A DNA stretch of 39,563 nucleotides from Prosthecochloris ethylica. Its GTDB lineage: Bacteria > Bacteroidota > Chlorobiia > Chlorobiales > Chlorobiaceae. Location of the stretch: the NCBI RefSeq assembly GCF_015234275.1, contig NZ_JADGII010000015.1, one strand, 5' to 3'. Below the pieces are notes generated by a model that saw only the letters and a list, made by a program, of their open reading frames with translations, had not been told where the DNA came from and made no database searches. Made by a program: the position numbers and the translations under genes. This document shows positions 8,705-15,945 of this stretch, in pieces (positions within the stretch are counted from its first letter, which is position 1; every line of letters begins with the position of its first letter).

Positions 8705-8781
8705 GTAGGGGCGAGCGGCGCTCGCCCGCTTTTTCTCGTCACTCGTCACTAAGAACTTGTCACTGCGCAACGCGCTCATCC
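8705..8781 (+). repeat. 77-bp block, copy 2
   Basis: Perfect match to 4807-4883 and 12106-12182. It shares a further TGAATGGT on the left with copy 3. The type B palindrome is at 8709-8727, followed by a T5 run. Confidence 0.95.
8709..8734 (+). terminator. Type B palindrome with T5 run, copy 2
   Basis: 8-bp stem, GGC triloop and T5, terminator-shaped on the plus strand between hypA and hypB, both of which lie on the minus strand. Confidence 0.5.
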
Positions 8782-8852
8782 AGGCGCCACCCGCCGCTCG
8801 ACACTGTTTACTTATGACGTTTTACCTTGTACTTTTTTTGCCTTACTCATCT

Positions 8853-9194
8853 TCACTCCAGCGTCATCGAACGTATCGACAACTCGGTTCCGGCTACAAT
8901 CCTGACCCTGAAGGAACCGCACGATTCGCATTTCGCGTAATGAAAGTCGACGCCGAAACGCTTCCCGCACTGCTCACACTCCCCTTCAGATGCCACCCGC
9001 ACAATATCCAGCTTTGCTCCTTCGAGCGGCGTGTTTCTCGTTGCCGCGTCGAAACAGAACTCCAGGGAAGGGATCTCAACTCCCGACAACTGACCGACCA
9101 CAATCTCTACACCGGTCACCTTCGTACTTCCTTCCTCACGTGCACGGGCGCTGACCGCATCGACAATAGAAAGCGCTATGGACATTTCATGCAT
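8853..9194 (-). CDS. hypA: Hydrogenase nickel-insertion protein HypA
   Basis: 113-residue partner of HypB. It begins MHEMSIA with the nickel-binding His2, and its zinc site is the pair CEQCGK and CESCGS in the C-terminal third. Length and motifs are standard. It is the first hyp gene, divergent from pyrB across a 195-nt gap that must hold its promoter. The 3' end borders a heptamer-rich stretch of island III. Confidence 0.97.
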   Translation of the reverse strand: MHEMSIALSIVDAVSARAREEGSTKVTGVEIVVGQLSGVEIPSLEFCFDAATRNTPLEGAKLDIVRVASEGECEQCGKRFGVDFHYAKCESCGSFRVRIVAGTELSIRSMTLE

Positions 9195-9264
9195 TGCAAT
9201 TCCCGTTCCGATAAATGAACACTCCGGATGAAAAATACATTCCCGCTCAAAACCTACCGAAACT

Positions 9265-9319
9265 TTTTCCGACCGGCAACAGGCACAGAAACACTACCCA
9301 CGATTGTAATATCGGAAAA
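9265..9319. promoter_or_regulatory. Inverted repeat in the hypA/pyrB divergent region
   Basis: TTTTCCGA (9265-9272) and TCGGAAAA (9312-9319) form perfect 8-bp arms 39 nt apart in the only intergenic space shared by divergent hypA and pyrB. It could be a two-site operator or a 5'-leader hairpin. I find no convincing -35/-10 pair to decide this. Confidence 0.4.
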
Positions 9320-9389
9320 GGTCAATTTTTCGTAAATTTGGCGGAGAATTTCCAGAGACTGATTTCCACAGATCCGAACAGCCCCGAGC

Positions 9390-10334
9390 ATGAGCGCATC
9401 ACTGAAGCACCTGACCGGCCTGAGACAGCTTTCAGCCGACACCATCACCCGAATCCTCGACAAAGCGGCACATCACAAGCACCTGTTCATCAACGACGAA
9501 AGCGCCATCACCAGAACACTGCACAGCAGGCGTATCGCCCTTGCATTTTTCGAAAACTCCACCAGAACGCGTTTTTCGTTTGAAATCGCCGCCCGCAACC
9601 TCGGCGCATCCACACTCAATTTTTCTGCATCGGCAAGCAGTATCAGCAAAGGCGAGAGCATCCTCGACACCATCAGGAATCTCGAAGCCATGCGTGTCGA
9701 CGCGTTTGTCATCCGCCACCCCTCGTCCGGAGCCGCCGAGATGATCAGCAATCACACCGACCGCCACATTATCAATGCCGGCGATGGCGCACATGAGCAT
9801 CCTACCCAGGCACTGCTCGACATCTTCACCCTTCGAGAATATTTCACCAGCCTCTCCGGTGTCAAAGTCATGATCCTCGGTGATATCCTGCACAGCAGGG
9901 TTGCACGCTCCAACATATTCGGGCTTCAGGCCCTCGGGGCGGAGGTCGCCGTATGCGCTCCGGCAACCCTGCTGCCGACAGACTGCAGCAAGCTGGACGT
10001 CAGGGTTTTTGCATCACTTGATGACGGTCTCCGGTGGGCGGATGCCGCTCTTGTTCTGCGGTTGCAGCTTGAACGCGCGACCGGCGGTTTCCTGCCGTCA
10101 CTCAGCGACTATTCGGAACATTTCGGCCTCACCGACGAACGCCTTGAACGGGTCCGCAAGCATCTGCTCGTCCTGCACCCGGGCCCCATCAACCGTGAAA
10201 TAGAAATCGCCGGCAATGTCGCCGACCGCATCCAGCCACCTGGCTACTCGAAAAGCATGCTGCTGGAACAGGTCACCAACGGTGTCGCTGTCCGGACAGC
10301 GGTTCTTGAAATGCTGATGGCCTCAGACACCTGA
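9390..10334 (+). CDS. pyrB: Aspartate carbamoyltransferase catalytic chain
   Basis: Cytosolic enzyme that condenses carbamoyl phosphate with aspartate in pyrimidine synthesis. Its 314 residues have the family length. The carbamoyl-phosphate loop FFENSTRTRFSFE (about 52-64), HPTQALLD (about 136) and HPGPINR (about 264) are all intact. The start MSASLKHLTGL fits the family; there is no strong ribosome site ahead of it (CCGAG only). No pyrI regulatory subunit follows. pyrB also shares the carbamoyl-phosphate pool with HypF, encoded on the opposite strand nearby, although nothing shows that they are co-regulated. Confidence 0.96.
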   Translation: MSASLKHLTGLRQLSADTITRILDKAAHHKHLFINDESAITRTLHSRRIALAFFENSTRTRFSFEIAARNLGASTLNFSASASSISKGESILDTIRNLEAMRVDAFVIRHPSSGAAEMISNHTDRHIINAGDGAHEHPTQALLDIFTLREYFTSLSGVKVMILGDILHSRVARSNIFGLQALGAEVAVCAPATLLPTDCSKLDVRVFASLDDGLRWADAALVLRLQLERATGGFLPSLSDYSEHFGLTDERLERVRKHLLVLHPGPINREIEIAGNVADRIQPPGYSKSMLLEQVTNGVAVRTAVLEMLMASDT

Positions 10335-10357
10335 AACACCAAACCCAGATACACACC

Positions 10358-11218
10358 ATGCACAACAAACCTCTTGCACTTGCCTGCTCGCTGCTTCTGC
10401 TGCTCGCATCGTCCCTTCCCGCACAGGCAGCAATACGGCTCGACAACATGTTCAGCCCCCTGCTCGCCGATCCGATGGAACCCCGCATCGCTGTCATGCC
10501 ATGGCTCGATGAAGATTACCTGCAACTCGATATCGGCGCCTCTGCCGACCTCTACCGAAATGACAGCGAAACCATCGCTGTCGGCATCGATTTCGGGACC
10601 TGGTCTCTCCTGCAGCGATCGGACAACTTCAAGTTCCCGGTCGATACCATCGACTACCTGTTCGGCATCAACATGACCTACCGCAACCCGCTCGACGAAC
10701 CGCTGCTCGGTTTCGATGAGTTCTCGACACGTATCCGCCTCAGTCACATTTCCGCACATTTCGAAGACGGCCACTACGATGAAGACACTGACGAATGGAT
10801 GAACCCCGAAGCCACGCCGTTCGGCACCATTCCCTTCACCTACAGCAGGGAGTTCATCAACCTCGTCGCCGCACTTTCCAATGACCGGCACCGGGTCTAT
10901 CTCGGCTACCAGTTTCTGTGGCATACCATTCCTGACGAGATCAGCCGCCATGCATTCCAGGCCGGCGTCGAACTCTCCACACCCGGCAACACCTACCTTG
11001 CAGCAGACTTCAAGCTGTTGCCCGAATGGAACCAGAACAAACAGGAAACCGACGGATTCCATGGAACCTGGAACCTGCAGGCCGGATGGCGCCTCACCAC
11101 GCTCGGCCTCGGAAACGTCAGGGTAGCATGCAACTATTTCAACGGGATGAACCGTCACGGCATGTACTTCAACCATGACGAAGAGTACACCACGCTCGGC
11201 GTCATTGTCGATTTATAG
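10358..11218 (+). CDS. DUF1207-type outer-membrane protein
   Basis: 286-residue protein with a clear Sec signal peptide (CSLLLLLASSLPAQA, cleavage after AQA near residue 25). The mature part starts with FSPLLADPMEPRI, the pattern I associate with DUF1207 (target usually PLIADPREPR), and continues with aromatic, alternating stretches ending in VIVDL, as in an outer-membrane beta barrel. Function is unknown. It starts 23 nt after pyrB on the same strand, so it may be cotranscribed. Its stop codon overlaps that of the convergent Nudix gene by 6 nt. Confidence 0.75.
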   Translation: MHNKPLALACSLLLLLASSLPAQAAIRLDNMFSPLLADPMEPRIAVMPWLDEDYLQLDIGASADLYRNDSETIAVGIDFGTWSLLQRSDNFKFPVDTIDYLFGINMTYRNPLDEPLLGFDEFSTRIRLSHISAHFEDGHYDEDTDEWMNPEATPFGTIPFTYSREFINLVAALSNDRHRVYLGYQFLWHTIPDEISRHAFQAGVELSTPGNTYLAADFKLLPEWNQNKQETDGFHGTWNLQAGWRLTTLGLGNVRVACNYFNGMNRHGMYFNHDEEYTTLGVIVDL

Positions 11219-11719
11219 CAGTGAGTCGTAGAACCGGGGGGCGACGCGCCGAAAGCCCTCCGGGCCATGATCCCGCACCAGCTCCCTGAGTACCGGCGGA
11301 TAGAGTTCGTACTCGTTCAGCCGGTCAAGCGGCAGCCATTCGGCCCGTATGATCATCTGCTCGTCAAGCGGCAACTCCGGGTCCCGCCCCGTTATCAGCT
11401 TCCCCCCGGTCACCTCGCAATGAAAACCTATCGAAACAGACTGATGGCGCTCTCCGGCCCGCTCATGCCCGGGATAGGGATAGAGCAGCTCCTTGACGAA
11501 CACCATGCCTCCGACCCGGCATTCCAGCCCCGTCTCTTCGAGCATCTCCCGGCGGACAGCTTCATGAAGAGTCTCTCCGGGCTCAACCACCCCTCCCGGC
11601 AGAATCCACCAGCTCTCCGGCAATCGCGGATCGCCCGGAGCGAACGTTTTATGCTCGATGAAGAGTACGTGATCATCATGCACACACAACGCGCTCACCC
11701 GAAGTTTGACAGAAGACAT
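11213..11719 (-). CDS. Nudix hydrolase
   Basis: 168-residue Nudix-fold hydrolase. The Nudix box is perfect (G-x5-E-x7-REUxEExGU: GGVVEPGETLHEAVRREMLE followed by ETGL, about residues 41-64). These enzymes hydrolyse nucleoside diphosphates linked to another moiety; the substrate cannot be told from sequence. The start MSSVKLRVSALCVHDD suits the first beta strand. Upstream on its strand is island IV, beginning with a 28-bp run of AAAGTAA-type heptamers 24 nt before the start codon. It converges on the DUF1207 gene, with overlapping stops. Confidence 0.92.
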   Translation of the reverse strand: MSSVKLRVSALCVHDDHVLFIEHKTFAPGDPRLPESWWILPGGVVEPGETLHEAVRREMLEETGLECRVGGMVFVKELLYPYPGHERAGERHQSVSIGFHCEVTGGKLITGRDPELPLDEQMIIRAEWLPLDRLNEYELYPPVLRELVRDHGPEGFRRVAPRFYDSLL

Positions 11720-11742
11720 GGGATTGTTGATTTGTTGAAAAG

Positions 11743-11770
11743 AAAGTCAAAAGTAACAAGGCAAAAGTAA
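11743..11770. repeat. Heptamer array, four AAAGTNA-like units
   Basis: AAAGTCA, AAAGTAA, CAAGGCA, AAAGTAA: period 7, 28 bp, ending 24 nt upstream of the Nudix start codon on the opposite strand. Confidence 0.7.
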
Positions 11771-11860
11771 AAAACCTCCGGCCCGGCAATCAACAGCATG
11801 CATACGCCGCAGGAACGAGCCGTGCGCACCCGCAACCACCCCTCGCCAACCTCACACCCT

Positions 11861-11888
11861 GTCTCTCGTCTCTCGCCTCTTGTCTCTT
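11861..11888. repeat. Heptamer array, four GYCTCTN units
   Basis: GTCTCTC twice, then GCCTCTT and GTCTCTT. It is followed by CCCTCCC as in the 12194 copy. Confidence 0.85.
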
Positions 11889-11914
11889 CCCTCCCCCCGC
11901 GCCGCAGGCGCTCC

Positions 11915-11942
11915 GGTCTCCGGCCTCCGGTCTCCGTTCTCC
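11915..11942. repeat. Heptamer array, four GGTCTCC-type units
   Basis: GGTCTCC, GGCCTCC, GGTCTCC, GTTCTCC: 28 bp, period 7. Two-unit versions occur at 8496-8509 (degenerate) and 34278-34291. Confidence 0.85.
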
Positions 11943-12025
11943 GCACCGCAGACGCCAATCCGCGGTCAGTCAACAGTCAAATCAGTGAAAATCCGTGTAC
12001 TCTGTGGGTAAACTCACGCTCCCTC

Positions 12026-12044
12026 GGGTCAGCGCCGCTGACCC
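12026..12044. repeat. Type A palindrome, copy 5
   Basis: Perfect copy directly preceded by a decamer cassette and facing the type B palindrome at 12110 across 65 nt. Confidence 0.92.
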
Positions 12045-12105
12045 CTACGGAAGACAAGGGACATGTCCGTGAATCGTTATTCGTGAGTGATGACCGATGA
12101 ATGGT

Positions 12106-12182
12106 GTAGGGGCGAGCGGCGCTCGCCCGCTTTTTCTCGTCACTCGTCACTAAGAACTTGTCACTGCGCAACGCGCTCATCC
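12106..12182 (+). repeat. 77-bp block, copy 3
   Basis: Perfect match to 4807-4883 and 8705-8781 in the same orientation. It contains the type B palindrome at 12110-12128 followed by T5, which would be a terminator-shaped hairpin upstream of the porin leader. Confidence 0.95.
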
Positions 12183-12193
12183 AGGAGCAACCT

Positions 12194-12221
12194 GCCTCTC
12201 GTCTCTCGCCTCTCGTCTCTC
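12194..12221. repeat. Heptamer array, four GYCTCTN units
   Basis: Strict alternation of GCCTCTC and GTCTCTC, two of each. Confidence 0.88.
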
Positions 12222-12261
12222 CCCTCCCCCGCACCGCAGGCGCTCCTGTAACACAACATCT

Positions 12262-12289
12262 TTGTTATTTATCTGTTTTGTATTAAATT
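12262..12289 (+). promoter_or_regulatory. Candidate porin promoter
   Basis: TTGTTA (12262-12267) and TAAATT (12284-12289) with a 16-nt spacer lie in the AT-rich leader of the porin. Each hexamer matches consensus at 4 of 6 positions. The leader then runs about 100 nt to a GGAG ribosome site (12383-12386). Confidence 0.3.
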
Positions 12290-12395
12290 AAGCCTCATTA
12301 CCATGTTCTTTTCCACTCCCCCGGTCTCCCTGAGCATCTGAGGCAGGGGAAGTGTATTCCGAAGCAACACAATTAACCTAACGGAGAAAACACCG

Positions 12396-13562
12396 ATGAA
12401 AAAACTTTTATCGCTCGCTTTCGCTCTCGTACTGATTTCGCAGGCTTCACCTGCATCAGCTGCGATCAAGTTCAGCGGAGACGCCCAGGTACGCCCGAGA
12501 TTCGAAATGCTTGACTACGAAGTCAACGACTATGATGTAGAAAACACCGAGAACCTCAAGTACTATTACAGGCTCCGCCTGAAAGCTGCCGCGGATCTTG
12601 GTGACGGCTACTTTGCGAAAGCCCTCATTTCCAGCGAAACTCCGGGCTGGCTGGCCACTGTCAGTGATGCAAACAGCGAAAAATTCGATCTCGGCGTCTC
12701 GCAGCTCTATTTCGGCCGCATGATGGAAAACTCGCACTACATGATGGGCCGCATGCCGCTCGGCAGCCTCAACAACCCGGTGTTCGACATCACCATGTAC
12801 CCGTTCCAGGCTACCGAAATCCCGGTATTCCTGTATAACAACGACCGTCTCTATGGCTTCAACTACGGCACCAAGGTCGGCCCCGGTGAACTGAATGCAA
12901 CACTCTGCATCCTGAACAACGACGCCAGCCACATCACCGACGCCTGGGATGACAACGAAGACGATGTTCTGGAAGACGGTTACGCACTGCACGTCTCCTA
13001 TAAAACGAACATCGGTAACGTCACGTTCCAGCCTCAGCTGCTTGCAGCGCTGACGGGTGCTGATATTGCCGGTGGTGCATATATCGACAGCAATATGTGG
13101 GGCATGGGTGCTTACCAGGATGTCGCTCCGATTACCTTCGGCGCAAATGCGACGATTCCTGCAGGAAGCACAACCTTCACCGTAAGCGGGTTCTACTCTT
13201 TTGTTGACGGAGAAGGATATGAGTTTGTAGCAGATGGTGAAGATCCATGTTGCGGAACCGTTTATGTTGCTGAAGACAGGGATGTCGACTACCACTCCTA
13301 CCTGTTCCGCGTCAAGGCGCAGAACGGTCCGGTCACCGCATGGTTTGACTACAACGCAGCAACCGATGAAACCGGCAGCAGTGATGTCGACTACAGCAAC
13401 ATGTTCGTCTGGGCACAGTACAACTGGAAAGTGCACGAATCCTCCATGGGCTCGTTCACGGTTTCCCCGACCGTTCGCTACCTCGCCAGCGAAGTTGACA
13501 ACGGCACTGAAACCAACACCAGCCGTCTGAGAACAGAGCTCTGGGCTCAGGTCACGTTCTAA
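12396..13562 (+). CDS. Outer-membrane porin
   Basis: 388-residue outer-membrane barrel protein. The signal peptide MKKLLSLAFALVLISQASPASA ends near residue 22 (ASA-A). The mature protein opens with IKFSGDAQVRPRFE, shows alternating aromatic/polar strands with acidic loops, and ends WAQVTF with the C-terminal Phe used by the BAM machinery. A long leader, GGAG ribosome site and strong terminator fit an abundant protein. One loop (about 268-297) holds a DPCCG cysteine pair and uses A/T-rich codons unlike the rest of the gene. It resembles the porin-like outer-membrane proteins of Chlorobium; the channel substrate is unknown. Confidence 0.88.
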   Translation: MKKLLSLAFALVLISQASPASAAIKFSGDAQVRPRFEMLDYEVNDYDVENTENLKYYYRLRLKAAADLGDGYFAKALISSETPGWLATVSDANSEKFDLGVSQLYFGRMMENSHYMMGRMPLGSLNNPVFDITMYPFQATEIPVFLYNNDRLYGFNYGTKVGPGELNATLCILNNDASHITDAWDDNEDDVLEDGYALHVSYKTNIGNVTFQPQLLAALTGADIAGGAYIDSNMWGMGAYQDVAPITFGANATIPAGSTTFTVSGFYSFVDGEGYEFVADGEDPCCGTVYVAEDRDVDYHSYLFRVKAQNGPVTAWFDYNAATDETGSSDVDYSNMFVWAQYNWKVHESSMGSFTVSPTVRYLASEVDNGTETNTSRLRTELWAQVTF

Positions 13563-13595
13563 AGATTCGTGATGCATATCATGAACGCTTGTTAC

Positions 13596-13630
13596 GCCGC
13601 CCCCAGCATAAGCCAGGGGCGGCTTTTTTT
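13596..13630 (+). terminator. Intrinsic terminator of the porin gene
   Basis: GCCGCCCC (13596-13603) pairs with GGGGCGGC (13616-13623) across a 12-nt loop and is followed by seven T. It lies 34 nt after the porin stop. Confidence 0.92.
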
Positions 13631-13653
13631 GTGCAATAACCATCCAGCGAACA

Positions 13654-13704
13654 TTAACAATCGTTAACACACATTCTTGCGGAATGGGAGATTTTTTCGT
13701 TAAC
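13654..13704. promoter_or_regulatory. GTTAAC-type motifs upstream of the symporter operon
   Basis: TTAAC-AATC-GTTAA forms a short inverted repeat (13654-13667), and a second palindromic GTTAAC sits at 13699-13704, 36 bp from the first GTTAAC (13663-13668). These could be operator sites in the 133-nt leader; pattern only. Confidence 0.25.
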
Positions 13705-13763
13705 TTCAAGATGTGACTTTTCCCCTAAGAACTGTTTTTAACAAACCTTAAACCATTGATGCC

Positions 13764-14021
13764 ATGGAAAAAGGAAAACTGGAGCAGTACTGGCGCACCA
13801 ACCTCGGATACCTGATCGGACTGCTTGTTGTCTGGTTTGCAGTATCGTACGGGTTCGGGATTCTCCTGGTCGAGCAGCTCAACGCCATCAGCCTTGGCGG
13901 GTTCAAACTCGGCTTCTGGTTTGCCCAGCAGGGAGCCATCTATGTATTTGTGGTGCTGATTTTCATCTACGTCATGTTGATGAACAAGCTCGACCGCAAG
14001 TACGATGTCCGTGAAGACTGA
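13764..14021 (+). CDS. Symporter small subunit, DUF4212 family
   Basis: 85-residue membrane protein with two hydrophobic segments (about 14-35 and 51-71), each following or ending in charged residues (YWRTNLGY at the start, MNKLDRKYD at the end). This is the DUF4212 pattern; such genes sit directly upstream of VC_2705-type sodium/solute symporters, as here (56 nt). It is presumed to be an accessory subunit of the transporter. Confidence 0.9.
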   Translation: MEKGKLEQYWRTNLGYLIGLLVVWFAVSYGFGILLVEQLNAISLGGFKLGFWFAQQGAIYVFVVLIFIYVMLMNKLDRKYDVRED

Positions 14022-14077
14022 TCAACCAGCCCCCACCCAGCATTCAAACAACCAACAATCACCAAACCAGCAACATT

Positions 14078-15850
14078 ATGGATGTACAAGCGTGGACGTA
14101 TCTGATTGTGGGTATCACCTTTGCGCTCTATATCGGCATTGCGATCTGGGCAAAGGCTGGCTCCACAAAAGAATTTTACGTTGCCGGCGCTGGCGTTCCG
14201 CCTCTGGCTAACGGCATGGCAACCGCGGCAGACTGGATGAGTGCCGCTTCGTATATTTCAATGGCGGGCCTGATCTCGTTTATGGGATACGACGGCTCGA
14301 TCTACCTGATGGGATGGACCGGCGGCTACGTTCTGCTCGCCCTCCTGCTCGCCCCCTACCTGAGAAAGTTCGGCAAGTTCACCGTACCTGATTTTGTCGG
14401 TGACCGCTACTACTCCAATGCAGCCCGAACGGTCGCCGTCATCTGCGCCATCTTCGTTTCTTTCACCTACGTTGCCGGCCAGATGCGCGGTGTCGGTGTC
14501 GTCTTTTCCCGCTTCCTCGAGGTACCGATCAACACCGGTATTCTCATCGGTATGGCGATCGTGTTCTTCTACGCCGTACTCGGCGGCATGAAAGGGATCA
14601 CCTACACCCAGGTCGCCCAGTACTGCGTGCTGATTTTCGCGTTCCTCGTACCGGCGATCTTTATCTCGATCCTCATCACCGGCAACCCGATTCCACAGGT
14701 CGGTTTCGGCAGCGAGGTCGTCGATGGCAGCGGCTACCTGCTTGACAAGCTCGATGGACTGCACCGCGACCTCGGCTTCGCGCCCTACACTGACGGCAGC
14801 AAACCGATGATCGACGTCTTTTTCATCACGTTTGCGCTGATGGTCGGTACCGCAGGTCTTCCGCACGTGATCGTCCGTTTCTTCACCGTACCGAAAGTAC
14901 GCGATGCACGAATCTCCGCCGGCTGGGCCCTCATCTTCATCGCCCTGCTCTACACCACGGCACCGGCGATTGCTGCCTTTGCACGCTACAACCTGATCGA
15001 TACCGTCAGCAACAAGCAGTACACGGAACTTCCCTCGTGGTTCAGCACCTGGGAGGAAACAGGCCTGATTGCCTGGATGGACAAAAACGACGACGGCGCC
15101 GTACAGTACGTGAAAGGTTCGCCCTTTGAAGGCAAGCCGTCCTACACCGGGGAAACCGGACCTGTCGGCCAGCGCATGCTCGACAACCAGCCGGTCACCG
15201 ACAACCAGAACGAGCTGTACATCGACCGCGATATCATGGTGCTTGCCAACCCTGAAATCGCCGACCTTCCGGACTGGGTGATCGCTCTCGTCGCTGCCGG
15301 CGGCCTTGCTGCCGCGCTGTCAACTGCAGCAGGCCTCTTGCTGGTCATCTCGACATCGGTTGCGCATGACCTCGTCAAGAAGCAGATCAACCCTGACATC
15401 AGTGAAAAATCAGAGGTACTGGTCGCACGTATCGCCGTCGCGGTCGCTATTGTGATTGCCGGATACTTCGGCATCAATCCGCCCGGATTTGTCGCCCAGG
15501 TGGTCGCATTCGCCTTCGGCCTGGCGGCATCGTCGTTCTTCCCGATCATCATTCTCGGTATTTTCTACAAGAGGATGAACAAGGAAGGCGCTATTGCAGG
15601 TATGCTCGCAGGTATCACCTTTACCGCCGCATACATTATCTATTTCAAGTTCGTCAATCCTGCAGCCAACACTCCTGACAACTGGCTCTTCGGTATTTCA
15701 CCGGAAGGCATCGGGACGCTCGGCATGCTGCTCAACTTTGCCGTCAGTTTCGTTGTCGCCAAAATCACACCGGCTCCTCCTGAAGACATCCAGGAACTGG
15801 TCGACAGTCTTCGCTACCCGAAAGGTGCAGGCGAGGCGACCTCTCACTGA
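14078..15850 (+). CDS. Sodium/solute symporter, VC_2705 subfamily (probable acetate uptake)
   Basis: 590-residue SSS-family transporter with about 13 membrane segments, starting MDVQAWTYLIVGITFALYIG. The family core is clear (STKEFYVAGAGVPPLANGMATAADWMSAASYISMAG, then FTVPDFVGDRY and VAGQMRGVGVVFSRF). A hydrophilic insert at about 310-385 is typical of the VC_2705 subfamily and absent from plain ActP. With the DUF4212 partner it probably imports acetate or another short carboxylate with sodium. Green sulfur bacteria photoassimilate acetate, so the role is plausible, but the substrate is inferred from family only. Confidence 0.93.
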   Translation: MDVQAWTYLIVGITFALYIGIAIWAKAGSTKEFYVAGAGVPPLANGMATAADWMSAASYISMAGLISFMGYDGSIYLMGWTGGYVLLALLLAPYLRKFGKFTVPDFVGDRYYSNAARTVAVICAIFVSFTYVAGQMRGVGVVFSRFLEVPINTGILIGMAIVFFYAVLGGMKGITYTQVAQYCVLIFAFLVPAIFISILITGNPIPQVGFGSEVVDGSGYLLDKLDGLHRDLGFAPYTDGSKPMIDVFFITFALMVGTAGLPHVIVRFFTVPKVRDARISAGWALIFIALLYTTAPAIAAFARYNLIDTVSNKQYTELPSWFSTWEETGLIAWMDKNDDGAVQYVKGSPFEGKPSYTGETGPVGQRMLDNQPVTDNQNELYIDRDIMVLANPEIADLPDWVIALVAAGGLAAALSTAAGLLLVISTSVAHDLVKKQINPDISEKSEVLVARIAVAVAIVIAGYFGINPPGFVAQVVAFAFGLAASSFFPIIILGIFYKRMNKEGAIAGMLAGITFTAAYIIYFKFVNPAANTPDNWLFGISPEGIGTLGMLLNFAVSFVVAKITPAPPEDIQELVDSLRYPKGAGEATSH

Positions 15851-15869
15851 AGAGCATAACGACACCTGT

Positions 15870-15895
15870 AAAAGGCGCGATTTTTCGCGCCTTTT
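15870..15895 (+). terminator. Intrinsic terminator of the symporter operon
   Basis: AAAAGGCGCGA pairs with TCGCGCCTTTT around a TTTT loop. The arrangement is near symmetric, so it could also act on the other strand. It separates the symporter from uvrC. Confidence 0.88.
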
Positions 15896-15914
15896 GCATT
15901 TTCACTACATTACC

Positions 15915-15942
15915 CCATTCACCATTTACCATTCACCATTCA
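15915..15942 (+). repeat. Heptamer array immediately before uvrC, four CCATTCA-type units
   Basis: Three CCATTCA units and one CCATTTA, 28 bp, ending 3 nt before the GTG start of uvrC and so filling the place where a ribosome site should be. No Shine-Dalgarno-like purine run is present. Confidence 0.9.
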
Positions 15943-15945
15943 CCC

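Larger units (their letters stand above)
8221..8852. repeat. Repeat island III, between hypA and hypB
   Basis: A 632-nt gene-free mosaic. Contents in order: CGTTAAC-type heptamers (8244-8264); a TTTACTT-type heptamer run (about 8288-8315); degenerate TCACTGG/CTGGTCA units (about 8322-8350); type A palindrome (8374-8392); four G[CT]CTCTN heptamers (8444-8471); a second set of four (8559-8586); type A palindrome (8653-8671); type B palindrome (8709-8727) inside the 77-bp block (8705-8781); and a second TTTACTT-type run (about 8797-8832) ending near the hypA stop codon. Open frames here (one reads RVSAADPYGR twice) are translations of the palindromes. Confidence 0.92.
11720..12250. repeat. Repeat island IV, between the Nudix gene and the porin
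   Basis: Gene-free mosaic in a divergent promoter region. Contents: four AAAGTNA-type heptamers (11743-11770), four GYCTCTN units (11861-11888), four GGTCTCC-type units (11915-11942), decamer cassette (about 11955-12010), type A palindrome (12026-12044), CGTGAAT/CGTTATT heptamers (12068-12088), the 77-bp block (12106-12182) with its type B palindrome, and four more GYCTCTN units (12194-12221). The remaining stretch to 12395 is AT-rich porin leader. Confidence 0.92.

Noticed and set aside
12456..13709. Minus-strand frame of 417 codons opposite the porin
   Set aside because: Shadow of the porin gene. It also crosses the porin terminator and has no domain or start signal.
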